Below, piece after piece: positions 10,116 through 21,100 of a stretch of DNA of 64,000 bases. The DNA comes from Botryosphaeria dothidea (taxonomy: Eukaryota > Ascomycota > Dothideomycetes > Botryosphaeriales > Botryosphaeriaceae). The DNA is taken from assembly GCA_011503125.2 (NCBI GenBank), contig WWBZ02000051.1, forward strand, positions 744,001 to 808,000, given 5' to 3'. A program made the position numbers and the translations under genes. The notes below the pieces were generated by a model. It was not told the origin of the DNA. It was given only the letters and a program-made list of their open reading frames with translations, and made no database searches. Positions within the stretch are counted from its first letter, which is position 1. Every line of letters begins with the position of its first letter.

Positions 10116-11255
10116 TCAGGCTTTGATGCCTGCCTCGACAGACGCATGATCCCAAGCCTTCCACCTCTCCTCCGCTAGCTTCACCACGCCGTGCAGCACT
10201 TCGCGACCCACCACACCGCCACCGCTCTTCTCGATACCATGCAGCACCGTCTTCCCGCCCACCACGTCCAGAACCACACTGACCACCTCCTGACAATTCT
10301 GCTCCTCAAAGGCATCCGGATCCGCCAGCACCCACGCCCTCTCCCGCTCCTCATCTTCACCCTTCCCGCTCTTCGCCTCCCCACCAACCCCCAAAACCCT
10401 CGGCGCCTTGAACCCCCTTCCCTTCCCCGGCTCAAACACCGCGCACGACACCGCAACCGGCATCCCCCTCAACCTCAAGCCCCTCGCCTCCTCCACCTTC
10501 TCGCTGCACAGCACCGCGCCGAGATCGACATCCCACCACGCCCAGGGCAGCACCGTATCCCTCAGCGCCGCGACGACCGCGCCCCACGCGGCATCCCACG
10601 CATTCCCATCCAAGCTGATAAACAGCACATCCACATACAGCGTCCAATACGCCCTGACCTCCCTCACCTGCTCCTCCCCCTCCTCCGTCGCCGGCGGCAC
10701 AAACGCAACCCTCAGATCCCGCGCCCGCACAACCCTGCTCGCATACAGTCCGGCCACCAACCGCGCCGTCAGGTTCTGCGCCTCGACGCTCGGCGGCGCG
10801 CCGGGCATGACGTTCGGCGTCGCGCCCGTCGCGAGCTCGACGTTCGGCACGAGCAGGCCCAGCCGCTCCAACTCATCCCTATCGTCCCAGGCCTCGTCAT
10901 CGTCGTCATCGTCGGGCGTCCTGATGGCGACCCCGTCGTAGGACGGCGGGTTCGGCACGTCGGCGTGCCGCAGGAGCTCGGCGCGCACGCCGGCCACGAC
11001 GGCCGTGTCGCCGAGGCGCACGACGGCGCTGCCGTGGCAGTGCGAGAGGGAGGACGCGTTGATGGTCGGGGGGCGAGACTCGGTGGGTGCGCGGCCGTTG
11101 GGGCGGGTGGGTGTGTTCGTGGGGGAGGTTGTAGTTTTGGTCTTGTCGTCGAGGTGGGCGAGGAGGAAGGGCGCGGGCGAGAGGGCGGCGAAGATGTCGC
11201 GCGGGAAGGAGAGCTGCGGTGCGCCGCCGCCTGGTGCGGCCGCTTCGATCGCCAT
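10116..11255 (-). CDS. RRP43: Exosome complex RNase PH-like subunit RRP43
   Basis: The 379-residue product has the RNase PH fold of the exosome ring. Early on it reads SSLSHCHGSAVVRLGDTAVV, then AGVRAELL, followed by VPNVELATG and EAQNLTARLVAGLY. The second domain has YWTLYVDVLFISLDGNAWD. Subunits of this type (Rrp43, Rrp42, Rrp45) form the hexameric ring that channels RNA to Rrp44 and Rrp6, and they have lost phosphorolytic activity in eukaryotes. Length fits Rrp43 (about 390 residues in yeast). There is an acidic insert, DDDDDDEAWDDRDEL, at about residue 130. I chose the ATG at 11255 (MAIEAAAPGG); the same frame extends to an ATG at 11324 with a low-complexity N-terminus. No intron is needed. 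Distinguishing Rrp43 from Rrp42 or Rrp45 is from pattern memory only. Confidence 0.8.
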   Translation of the reverse strand: MAIEAAAPGGGAPQLSFPRDIFAALSPAPFLLAHLDDKTKTTTSPTNTPTRPNGRAPTESRPPTINASSLSHCHGSAVVRLGDTAVVAGVRAELLRHADVPNPPSYDGVAIRTPDDDDDDEAWDDRDELERLGLLVPNVELATGATPNVMPGAPPSVEAQNLTARLVAGLYASRVVRARDLRVAFVPPATEEGEEQVREVRAYWTLYVDVLFISLDGNAWDAAWGAVVAALRDTVLPWAWWDVDLGAVLCSEKVEEARGLRLRGMPVAVSCAVFEPGKGRGFKAPRVLGVGGEAKSGKGEDEERERAWVLADPDAFEEQNCQEVVSVVLDVVGGKTVLHGIEKSGGGVVGREVLHGVVKLAEERWKAWDHASVEAGIKA

Positions 11256-11687
11256 TGTCGTGTCTCGAAGAAGGGTATGTGGTCGTGGAGGTGAGGTTGT
11301 GTGGTGTTTGTTTGTAGTGGGCAAGAGGTTGTCGCTGCTGCTGCGGATTGGAGAAATCCAAAAATCTTTATCGATAAGCGCCTCGACGATGTCACCGGCT
11401 AACCTGCCGAAAATACAGCACCTATGATGAGACCAACACTACTAGAAGGGAGTCAAAGCATTCGTCCAGATAAATTTGTCACTTGTAATATAATACGCTC
11501 ACATCCAAACGAATGCTTCGACTCTCCATAGAACCATATATACTGAGAGCCGCGACTGCTAATAATCGAGGGTAGCACAGAGGATTTACACATTAACATG
11601 GCACAACGCTCTGGGCAACTCTGTAATTTGCCAATTCCTTGTTAAATTTACAGTGGATATACAACTTTTGTCCCTTCTATATAAAAT
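11256..11687. other. Intergenic: RRP43 upstream region and fumarase 3' flank
   Basis: It holds the promoter side of RRP43 and the downstream flank of the fumarase gene, both on the minus strand. No other coding signal was seen. Confidence 0.5.
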
Positions 11688-13397
11688 CTAGAGCTTCTCC
11701 TTAGGAGCAATCATGAGCTCAGGACGGACGTGCTTGGTGAAGTCGTCCTCGCTGAGAGCATTGAGCTCAAGGGCACTCTCCTTGAGGGTAATGCCCTTCT
11801 TGTGGGCGTTCTTAGCAACCTTGGAAGCCATGTCGTAGCCAATGATGGGGTTTAGGCAGGTAACAAGCATAAGACTGGCGTAATTAGCTGCAAAGTTCAG
11901 TAAAATGGAGACTTCAATGCAACTCACCTCTCCTTCAAAATGGAAGCAATCTTCTTCTCATCAGCCTCAAGACCAACAACAAGGTTCTTCTCGAAGCTCC
12001 TCATGCCATCAGCCAGCAGCCTCGAGCTGTGGAGCAGGTTCTTGATCATCACAGGCTTGAAGACGTTCAGCTCGAAGTTACCCTGCGAGCCAGCGAAGGT
12101 AGTGGCTGCCTGGTTACCAAAGACCTGGGCGCAGATCATGGTAAGAGACTCGCACTGAGTGGGGTTGACCTTTCCGGGCATGATGGACGAGCCGGGCTCG
12201 TTCTCCGGGAGCTTCAGCTCACCAAGACCGCAGCGAGGACCAGATCCAAGGAAACGAATATCCTGGGCAATCTTGTAGAGGGATGTGGCCAGAGTGTTGA
12301 GCTGGCCGTGAGCCTCGACAATGGCGTCGTGAGCAGCAAGGGCCTCGAACTTGTTCGGTGCAGTGATGAACTGGTGGCCAGTCAACTTGCTGACCTCCTC
12401 AGCAATACCCTCGGCGAAGCCCTTGAAGGTGTTGATACCGGTGCCAACAGCGGTACCACCCTGAGCGAGCATTTTCAAGCGGGGCAAAGACGACTCGATG
12501 CGCTGAATTCCGAAGTCGAGCTGCTGGACGTAGCCAGAGAACTCCTGACCAAGAGTCAACGGGGTAGCATCCTGCAGATGCGTACGGCCAATCTTGATCA
12601 GACCCTCCCACTGCTTAGCCTTCTTGTCCAGAGCGTCGCGGAGGCTGCGGAGGGCGGGGATGAGCGACTCTTCGAAGTCGAGAACAGCGGCAATGTGCAT
12701 GACGGTGGGGAAGGTATCGTTGGACGAGGCGGACATGTTGACGTGGTCGTTAGGGTGGACAGGCTTCTTGGTACCCATGGTGCCGCCGAGGATCTCAATG
12801 GCGCGGTTGGAGATGACCTCGTTGGCGTTCATGTTGGACTGAGTACCGGAACCGGTCTGCCAGACAACGAGAGGGAAATGGTCGATGAGCTTGAGGTCTG
12901 CGACCTCAGCGGCAGCCTGCTGGATGGCCTGGCCGACCTTGGGGTCTACAACGCTGTCAGTTGTCGGCTACGTCGGGCAGCTGCCGGAGCTACGTACCAA
13001 GGCCAAACTTCATGTTGACAGTGGCGGCGGCACCCTTCAGGATACCGAAGGCCCTGACAATAGGCGGGGGCATGCGGTCCTGGGGCTGGTTGATCTTGAA
13101 GTTCTCCAGCGAGCGCTCAGTCTGAGCACCCCAGTACTTGTCGGCGGGGACCTGGATCTCGCCGAAGGCATCGCTCTCGGTTCTGGTGTTGGCGGCCATC
13201 TTGGAGGAGGTGGAGAAAGTGCGCAGGACGTTGTTCTTCTGTTGCTGCAGCTGAGGCCTCACGGACGGCAAGGCGCGGGTGTTGATGGAGCGTGCTGAGG
13301 AGCGAGCTATCGAGGTGGGGAGGGCAGCGCGAGCATGTGCAGCAGGGCGGAGAAGCGCCTCGGCACCCGGCCGGGCGATGGAGCGGAGCTTGAGCAT
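11688..13397 (-). CDS. FUM1: Fumarate hydratase (class II fumarase), mitochondrial and probably cytosolic
   Basis: Reversibly hydrates fumarate to malate in the TCA cycle. Exons on the minus strand are 13397-12998, 12945-11928 and 11874-11688 (534 residues). Introns are 52 and 53 nt with GT-AG ends; the second acceptor must be CGCCAG, since using the upstream GCAG gives a stop. The N-terminus ([19 protein letters not shown]) is Arg/Ala-rich like a mitochondrial presequence. The mature enzyme begins near [20 protein letters not shown]. Class II landmarks are [14 protein letters not shown], the H in [15 protein letters not shown], and the signature [15 protein letters not shown]. The C-terminus reads [16 protein letters not shown]. 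An internal ATG at 13199, just after the presequence, could start a cytosolic form. The upstream ATG at 13562 would add a long unlikely extension. Confidence 0.95.
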
Positions 13398-13764
13398 GGC
13401 GGGGTGATGGAATTGGTACCGCAATTGACTTTCCGGGGCCAGGAAACGATGGAATAAATGCGCTGGAACGCCGCAAACTTGGGACGGGACTCTGGAGTTG
13501 TTGCGGAGCCCCGAACGAATAATTTGGTCGTGTCGGGTGAATCCGGGACGCCATGACGGCACTTGCTCAACTTCGCGGCAACGACATCTATCTTAACCCG
13601 AAGATCGGAGTCCATGCACCCGCTTACGCGACAGCTGCGCTATCTACACGTCTCAATTCGCCCGGCTATGATACAAAAGTCTAGCTCTGCTTTACGCATC
13701 TGCTATAGATTCCGAGGTCTCATTTAGCAGAACTCTACTCGAATGTTGCAACAGCTACAGCCTC
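13398..13764. other. Intergenic: fumarase promoter region
   Basis: The fumarase upstream region and the 3' flank of the Rds1-like gene. No other gene was recognised. An open frame crosses it upstream of the chosen fumarase start but lacks family similarity. Confidence 0.45.
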
Positions 13765-14887
13765 TCAGATCTGCCGCGTCAATTCCCGCGGCTGTTCCAG
13801 CAAAAACACCGGGCCGGCAACAACGCTCTCCAACGTTGGCGCTCCCTCCTCATCAGCGAGGACGCCCACAATGATTCCCCGTCCGACATCAAATTCCTTG
13901 GGTATGACGGACGAGTTAGTCTTCGTATCCAGCGGCACAGAAATATTATTCACTCCGTGGAAAAAGACCGCGTAGTATCCCTTGCTGTCGTCGAACTTGG
14001 GGACATTGGTCGCATCCAAGAAGACGAAGTCGATCTTCGAACCAGGCTCGCCCGTGCTAGCGGTCATGTTGAAGCTCAAAGGAGGGAGGTTTTGTCTAGG
14101 GGAAGGGTAGACCGGATTCTCCGCCGGGCAGCTCCCAGGAACGATGAACTGGTTGGTTATATCCAGGATCTGATTGGCGTATGGGTATACCGTATCGGAT
14201 GGCCCAGAGAACGGATTGGCGCCCCAAACATCAATCAATGCCTTTTCCTTGTCAGTCAACGTTAAGGTAAGATGTAAAGGCCGAACTTACCCAGGTGTTG
14301 TGTCGAGATTCTACTTCGGCAATAGCCACCAGAGCACCCTTTGTCGCGTTGAGTTTGGCTTGCTGAACCAAACCGGTCAAGAAAGCCATGCTCGACACTT
14401 CCAATAGGACTTGCAGAGCAAGGTAAGTTTCTGCATTGTCGAATCCAAAGATGTATTTGCAAGCACCCGGCTTTACGGAGTTCGAGGAGATTTGGTCTTG
14501 GAAAATGCGCAGGTGCCCATCCTCATTGTCGCGTATTTGGGAAATACGCTCATACGTGGTGTTCGGCAGCCCAAGGTCCGTGAAGTCTTTTTCTGAGAAG
14601 GCTTCGACTCCTTGCTGGTAAAAGCTGTAGATTGCCCACTCGGCACTGAGCAGGTTCTGGAATAGGAGGTCGTCTGGACCAGCTACGCCAGTGCCTGTAG
14701 CACTGATAGGGGCCGTCATGTTTCCCGGGAATGGTCGCGCCTTGCCTGTATAGTTGTTGTAAAGGTCCGCCTCTCCGGGGACAGGCCCGTAGGTAGGGTC
14801 GTTCAACTGCTGGGGTGAAAGAGCAGGTAGGCATGATCCAAGTGCCGCGGCAGACACCACTGCTAGAGCTGAAAAGATGGGTGCCAT
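13765..14887 (-). CDS. Secreted ferritin-fold protein, Rds1-like (stress response)
   Basis: Two exons on the minus strand, 14887-14291 and 14241-13765, joined across a 49-nt intron (HNTW|ALIDVWG), give 357 residues. A signal peptide is evident (MAPIFSALAVVSAAALGSCL). A ferritin-like four-helix region follows: LLSAEWAIYSFYQQGVEAF, then RISQIRDNEDGHLRIFQ with an ExxH motif, and later VAIAEVESRHNTW with a second E..RH. Fungal proteins of this type are known as Rds1-like or ferritin_2 domain proteins. They are induced by stress or starvation in yeasts, and no enzyme activity is established. Several N-x-S/T sites (NNYT, NMTA, NTT) support passage through the secretory pathway. A good TATA box lies about 100 nt upstream. 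The C-terminal half (LPPLSFNMTASTGEPG...) resembles the beta-rich domain of family members. Confidence 0.8.
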
Positions 14888-14982
14888 TGTGAAAGCAAGA
14901 GAAGAACTAGAAAGTTGTTAGTTGTGCTTCAGAATGTTTCTGGTAGTGTAATGAAGTGCTGGACTCAACTATGGATTGGACA

Positions 14983-14991
14983 CCTTTTATA
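14983..14991 (-). promoter_or_regulatory. TATA box (TATAAAAGG) of the Rds1-like gene
   Basis: TATAAAAGG on the minus strand, 96-104 nt upstream of the chosen ATG at 14887. It is one of the few consensus TATA elements in the window, and a strong TATA box fits an inducible gene. Confidence 0.6.
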
Positions 14992-15671
14992 CCGAAAGCC
15001 AACTCGAAGTGAGTGATATCATGCTCTCAGAGTCCAAGCAACGCCTCCACCGTCAGCCTCAAAGCATAGTGACTGATGCCGTTGCAGTGCTTGAACAGGG
15101 AATGGGAAAATGATTCGGGTTGCCTAATCAGGTAAGATGGATGACAAGCTTCAAGCTGCCGAAGCCGAACCCCGGCCTTAGCCGCGCCTCGATCCTGGAG
15201 GCTGAGAGGCGCTCGCGGAATGGACCGAATTCGGCATGTCGAGTGATGATCACGACTGCGCAAAAGTCGATCACCGGGGCGGTGAATAGAGTCAAAACCA
15301 GAAGTCGGACAGAATCAAAGAATGTCCAGTGTTTAGAGATCTCATTTGGGAACGAGGGGTCGCGCTAGACGTCAGCGGATTCTTGTCAGCCACAAAAGGC
15401 CGCGTCTGCCTTGACGCTCATGTTGCGGAGTGCCCATAATGGCTAATCAGTCGGGAACGGCAGCATCTTGCTCACTGGGCCCAGGATTCTACATGAGCCA
15501 GATATTCAGACAATCAGGATAGTCGCTAGTTCGCCATGAACCTCCAAAGTGTACTATTCTCGCGAGCGAAGCACCAATGAGCGCGGTATAGGCCCGTATA
15601 CAAGTTCGCTTTTTGATGTTATAGTTGAGAATAGGACGGGTTGCCACACTCTCATAGTTCGAAACCGACTA

Positions 15672-15694
15672 TTTTTTTTTTTGGGGGGGGGGGG
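15672..15694. repeat. T11/G12 homopolymer junction
   Basis: Eleven T followed by twelve G, then T and five more G. It lies mid-way in an intergenic region and has no coding role. The G run could form a quadruplex or be a length-variable site. Confidence 0.8.
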
Positions 15695-16662
15695 TGGGGG
15701 TCCGTTGGCGTTACACAGATGATGTTTCTGTGCTAAAGAGAATTCTTATGTTTACACAGTAACAGGCAGTTGAGCTCCACAACAGTCGGAGTGCGAAGCA
15801 CCGGACAACACTTCCGAAGTCGTATGTAGCAAGACACCAAGCCCACTGATCGGAATGTATCGAGTATTTCAGGCCTTCTGTCTTGGACGGCGCTTCGCTG
15901 AAAACAGGAAATGGTGCCTAAAAGTATAGCAAGTGGGTCTCAAGCAGCGCTAAAGTGTCCTCAGCCGCAGGCTGCTCCATCCGTCGCCGTTTTGACTCCA
16001 CTGGCGGTGGGTGGAGGACGTCGTAGATGCGTAGCGAAAGGGTCTCCAGCGTCCCGTTGACAATGACATTGTCGGTGGTGACAGGCGGCTGTCGCGCTCG
16101 GACTGAGCCGGATCGCTGCAGCAAGGCAGAGACAAGAGGCGCATTGGCGCAACTGCCCCACCGTGATTGCGCGCATCACGCGGGGCATCGGGACTGACTC
16201 TGCAGCTTCAATTCTGACTCGCAAGTTGCGCGCAGGACGCAGGGTCCGCCATTTTTTCGCGACGCGACTGCTGTAAACATCGCGAGCGAGGTGTTTCGGA
16301 GTCCGTGGCACAGTGCGGCTGGAGACAGCGCAGGGAGAGGGATGCTTGCTGCTGCTGCGCTGGCAGCGGGCCCGAGCTCTCGTTGCCAGGGCGTGTGTTG
16401 ATCCCATTCCCGGCTGGCAATCAGCGCCCAACTCAGCTGCGCCCGCTGCTCGACATACTACATACATCAACCCCGCCGTCGTCAAACTCAGCTCGCTCCT
16501 CGCCAGCCTCAAGCTCCACTTCAAAACACGCAGCGCGCGCTCTCCCCCGCGCTTGCGTCGTCTCCGCCTTGCTCTCCGCCCGCCATCCACCCACAAGCGC
16601 CCGCTTCCTCGCGCCCGTCTCAAGCCCCGCTCACCGCTGCGGCGGCCAAAACACAGCCCGTC

Positions 16663-18698
16663 ATGGCCGACAAGCACGCCTTCACCTCGAACATCCCGCT
16701 TCCTCCACCCCTCCACACCCGTCACTCCAACGACATGTACAACCGCCCTACCACGCCAGGCGCCAATGCCTTCTTCTCGCCCCAGCAGACCCCGACCGGC
16801 AGCCCGAGCAAGATGCATGCGCCGCCTGGCGCGTACGACTTGCCTGGTGTTTTTGACAATGCGCTGAAGCTGCAGCCCACTGGCGGCTCGCCGAGCAAGA
16901 TTGGCCGCCCTGTTCCGCATTCGCCCACCAAAGGCGGATTCCAGGACTACGCCAACGAAGGCACAGGAAGCCCAACCCGGAAGGGGAACAAGGAGAACAC
17001 TCCTCCGAGTAGGCCAGGTCTGCAGCAGAAGGATAGCTACGTCACCCAGGCCGCCGCCTCTCGTCAAGAGCCGTACCGCCCGGTCGCCCGCACCGAGTCT
17101 GTGGGAAAGAACGTGCAGCGCGGTCTCTCTCCCGAAGATGTTGAAAAGCTCCAAAAGCCATCAGTGAAGAGGTTGGCCAATGTGACCCAACTTTGTAGGT
17201 TTCAATGGCTTTTCAATGTTCTTCAGGATGCTGACAATCTCAGATTTCCTCGACTACTACTACGACCTCCTATCCTATGTGCACAACCGCCAGAACCGCC
17301 TCGCTGCATTCAAGACCGAATTCCCTGCTCCGCCCGATACGCCCGAAGAGGAGTATAACGAAGTTCTGCACAAGTATCTTGGACGTGAACGCGCAAACCT
17401 CCGCAAGCGGCGCACTAGGTTACGGCATGGTGATTTCCAGATCCTCACCCAGGTCGGCCAAGGTGGATATGGTCAGGTCTATCTGGCTCAAAAGAAGGAT
17501 ACCCGCGAGGTCTGCGCGCTAAAGGTCATGAGCAAGAAGCTTCTCTTCAAGCTCGATGAAGTTAGGCACGTCTTGACCGAGCGCGACATCCTGACCAACG
17601 CTAAGAGCGAGTGGCTCGTGCGGCTTCTCTACGCATTCCAGGATGACAAGAGCATTTACCTCGCCATGGTATGGAATTTTCACCAAATCTCAAGGGGCTT
17701 CCACTGATTTGTTATAGGAATACGTGCCAGGCGGTGACTTCCGTACTCTTCTCAACAACACTGGCGTTCTGCACAACCGGCACGCGCGCTTTTATATTGC
17801 TGAGATGTTCTCTTGCGTCGATTCCTTGCACCAATTGGGCTACATTCACCGAGACTTGAAACCTGAGAACTTCCTCATCGACAGCACTGGACACGTGAAA
17901 CTTACCGACTTTGGTCTCGCCGCAGGCATGCTTGCCCCGGCAAAGATCGAGTCGATGCGGATCAAGCTCGAGTCTGTTGGCAATGTCCCCGTGCCCTTCG
18001 GCCGCCCTGTCGAAGACCGCACGGCCGCGGAAAGGCGAGACGGCTACCGCTCGTTGCGTGAGCGCGAGGTCAACTACGCGAAGAGTATCGTCGGTAGCCC
18101 GGATTACATGGCACCGGAAGTCCTCAAAGGCGAGGAGTATGATTTCACCGTCGACTACTGGAGTCTTGGGTGCATGCTGTTCGAGGCCCTCGCTGGATAC
18201 CCTCCATTTGCTGGTGCTACCGTCGATGAGACGTGGCAGAACCTGAAGAACTGGAAGCGCGTGCTCAAGAAGCCCGTGTACGAGGACCCGAGCTACTTCC
18301 TCAGCAAGCGTACCTGGGACCTGATCATTCGTCTTGTGGCATCCAAGACCTCGCGCTTCCGTGGCATCAGCGAGATCCACTCGCACGCGTACTTTGCCGA
18401 GGTGGACTGGGACAAGCTGCGAGAGCAGAAGGCGCCATTCGTCCCCGAATTGGACAGCGAGACCGACGCCGGCTACTTCGATGACTTCGGCAATGAGGCC
18501 GATATGGCAAAGTACAAAGAGGTTCACGAGAAGCAACAGGCTCTCGAGAGCTTGGCGGAGAGGGACGAGAAGATGGCGAAGAGCCTGTTCGTCGGGTTCA
18601 CCTTCAGGCACCGCAAACCCGCGGACGATTCCGGAAGGCCCGTCAGCCCTCGCAAGCCGTTGCAAACGGTCGAGGAAGATTTTGGCACCATCTTCTAA
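16663..18698 (+). CDS. DBF2: NDR-family Ser/Thr kinase Dbf2/SidB (SIN/MEN pathway)
   Basis: An AGC-group kinase of the septation-initiation or mitotic-exit network, which with Mob1 drives septation and cytokinesis. Exons are 16663-17194, 17244-17668 and 17718-18698 (645 residues), with 49-nt introns at TQL|YFLD and LAM|EYVP. The N-terminal 170 residues are Pro/Ser-rich with many SP/TP sites, fitting CDK control. The Mob-binding region YYYDLLSYVHNRQNRLAAF follows. The kinase core has GQGGYGQVYLAQ (about 250), ALKVMSK, HRDLKPEN (about 362) and DFGLA (about 383). It then has the long insert typical of NDR kinases and the activation segment SIVGSPDYMAPEV (about 442). The C-terminal hydrophobic motif VGFTFRHR (about 613) carries the Thr phosphorylated in this family. 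All catalytic residues are present. Confidence 0.95.
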
Positions 18699-19488
18699 AG
18701 GTTCTTTCTCGGGGCTTCTTTGGTTCTACCATTCGATTCCACCTCTACTGCCGCGCGAACAGAGAATCGGCTGGTCCACCTCTTTCGATTCCTCATTACT
18801 TTCCATTTGAACACTCAGGTTCTTGATTTTCTTTTCCTCCCTCCGATGCTTTTCTGAAGCTCTTGTTCGACCTGCTTTTTTCTTCATTTTGCCTTCCAGT
18901 GGTTATTCAAAAAGGGAGAGTACAACAGATGTAGGCGTTTTCGGTTTTTTGTTTCATGCGAGCATACTCTACGGTTTGTGGATCTGGCTTTTTCCCCTTC
19001 AAGCCTTTATTTCCCATTTTCCCTTCTCTCCTTATCTTTTGGTAGAGGGTCGTGGTTTTATGGGGACACGGCGCTGCGGCTCAGTTTTGAAGGTTTTCTT
19101 TTTCTCTGAGATAAATGCGCCTGGTGAGGGATGGAGTGATGGTTGGAGGGGCTTTTTTTGCACGTTAGCTGGTATTGTATTAGTATTGCTTTGAGTGATG
19201 GAAAATATCTTTGACAAGTTGACACTCTGGTCTGTCATTAGTTGCTTCGCGTGTGGTGAGATAGGACACAGATGGCATAGAAGTGAGGGTACTCATTCCA
19301 CCCGCCGTTGAGATGCTTCTAACATAGCAAATGCGGCTTATAAGAGACACAAGGTTTTACATCTACGACACGTAGCTTTACTTTGCCATTTTTGCAGATG
19401 ATACCCCTACTTCGTACCTAACCGAACCAATTCCAGCATAACGAGGTAGGCGATCAATCCTTCCAAAGACCAACGTGCTCCAGAAGAC
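18699..19488. other. Convergent intergenic region
   Basis: 3' flanks of DBF2 (+) and the membrane protein gene (-). The first 450 nt are T-rich, as expected of a fungal 3' UTR. No gene was recognised. Confidence 0.55.
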
Positions 19489-21100
19489 TCAAAGAATGTA
19501 GCCAAACCCAGAAGAGATGACGACGCCCGCGGAGAATATAAGGAACGAGATCCAGAGAAACCGCCGAAACCACAGTTTGTCGTACGTGTTGGTCTCGAGC
19601 GGGAACGTCGCTGCCGGTGCGAACTTCTTGGTGGGAACAGGACCGTCGGGTGGGAATGGGGCGGTCGTGGAGGTGGCGTTGTTAAGATCACCCGACGCCG
19701 GTTCGCTGTACTCGAATCGGAAACGGGGCAGTCGTGGAGGTGTTGGTGGCCCTCCTGATGGCGGGTCAGAAGGGGTTGTGGAGGAGGTTTGCGCGTCTGT
19801 CCCGGCCTGGCCTTGGCCGTTGCTGGATTGAGGTGGGGGTTGAGATTGGGAGTTTCCATTGGGAATGTGCGACGCATTGCATCGGGTAGATGGGTTTGTT
19901 TTTGAGTGTTCTGTGAGATGGTGAGCGCAGCCCTTTGCGGTGTTGCTGCGGGCGAGAGTTGCGGGGGCCATCTTACCGGAGTACGTCTCGAATATGGAGT
20001 ACAGAGGCACAACGAGCAACATCAACGGAAGAATCTGGCCCACTGTCCATTCGTTTTCATCGCCTTCGGTCAGGTAGTCGGGTGCCCAAAATCTCGCCCG
20101 AAAGATAGAGGCTGTGGCGTAAATCATCATGGATACGTCTCGGATGAGTTTGATCGCTTGGGAAGCTGCCAACTCCGAGAACGCGAAAGAGGCGAGGAAG
20201 GCCAAGTAAGTTGGCCACCATGCGAGTGTTTTGAGAAGAGACGGTTCTCTGCTGTTGACGCGAGTGTGGAGCTCCGAGGCTTTGCGCACTACTGCACGCA
20301 TCATTCGGCGAGTACAGTTCCTCCAGCCGAATACGACGGGATAGAAAGAGGTCATGAGAGAGCAGTAGCTCCACGTCAGCAGTATGAGGGATAGCGAAAG
20401 GAAGAATCCCCAGAAGGATCCTATCCCAGAGCCAAGGTTGCTCAACGTGCACTGGACGGGCAATCCAGGATAGAAAAGCCAGTCGTCATGATATGTGACG
20501 AGTTGAGCAAGGAGGATGAGGATGTACACTATGGTAAACCAAAGAGCACGCCAGTGTCTCATCTTCATGTTCTCCTCGTAATAATCGGTTGTGACCAAGA
20601 GGCTTCCCGAGAAGGTGGAGAAGGTGAGCCACGCCAGGTCGGTGATGATTTCAAAATGGTATTCGCTTATGGAGCAACGCTGAGAGTAGCCGATGATGAG
20701 GAGCGTGGATGAGGTAACGAGTTGTTGATCGCTGAGCGCAAGAACGACCTTTTGTATTGTGGGACGCAAGGCTGGTCTCGATCGGGTATCTCTGGACTTC
20801 TTTGTGAAGAAGAAAACCTGCCTAACCATCATGTCAAAGTCGTTCAGGTTGGATTGGCATATTCCGTCTTTCATGAAGTATCCGCAAAGAACAAGACCGA
20901 AAGTCGACCAGGCTGCAATGAAGAACGCCGTCAAGACCTAGGTTGTCAGAATCGGCAAACTATGCAACGTCCTTCGACTTACCCCAATACCAGACTGTTG
21001 TGTCGAGGATTAGTTATGCTCCTCTATTTCTATGAGTATAACTCACGACGTCAGGGTTAGCTTCGAGCTCGTCGTAGGACGAACATGAGCACGTCGCCAT
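19489..21100 (-). CDS. Multi-pass membrane protein of a conserved fungal family, with a 12-nt microexon
   Basis: Exons on the minus strand are 21100-21047 (MATCSCSSYDELEANPDV), 20994-20983 (SGIG) and 20937-19489, giving 504 residues. Both flanking introns (52 and 45 nt) have clean GT-AG ends. The junction NPDV-SGIG-VLTAFFIAAW matches the N-terminal DVxGIGV pattern I recall from fungal membrane proteins of unknown function. Six or seven hydrophobic helices follow, for example ITDLAWLTFSTFSGSLL, ALWFTIVYILILLAQLV and SFWGFFLSLSLILLTW. A Pro/Ser-rich loop precedes a last helix (FLWISFLIFSAGVVI). A stretch inside exon 3 (about 19910-19975) has GTAAGA...CACAG ends and is 66 nt without a stop, so it may be a further intron. 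No function is known. Confidence 0.7.

Larger units (their letters stand above)
14888..16662. other. Intergenic region between divergent Rds1-like and DBF2 genes
   Basis: 1.8 kb of shared upstream DNA. It contains the TATA box above, a T11 run followed by G12 at 15672-15694, and a pyrimidine-rich stretch at about 16480-16640 that is probably the DBF2 5' leader. Several long frames (including a 397-codon one on the minus strand over 15961-17154) have the low-complexity Arg/Ala/Pro make-up of antisense reading and no recognisable domain. Confidence 0.55.

Noticed and set aside
10191..11294. Plus-strand frame of 367 codons over RRP43
   Set aside because: It is the antisense shadow of RRP43 (His/Arg/Pro-rich). 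The minus strand carries the recognisable RNase PH-like protein.
12029..13018. Plus-strand frame of 329 codons over fumarase
   Set aside because: It reads opposite strongly conserved fumarase exons. The apparent Leu/Gly/Val-rich protein matches no family I know.
15961..17154. Long minus-strand frame of 397 codons opposite the DBF2 start
   Set aside because: Composition is Arg/Ala/Gly-rich low complexity with no domain, and it overlaps the conserved DBF2 exon 1 in the reverse strand. It is the typical mirror of GC-rich coding DNA.
17712..18665. Minus-strand frame of 317 codons over the kinase domain
   Set aside because: It is a shadow of the conserved kinase exon 3 of DBF2 and has no independent domain.
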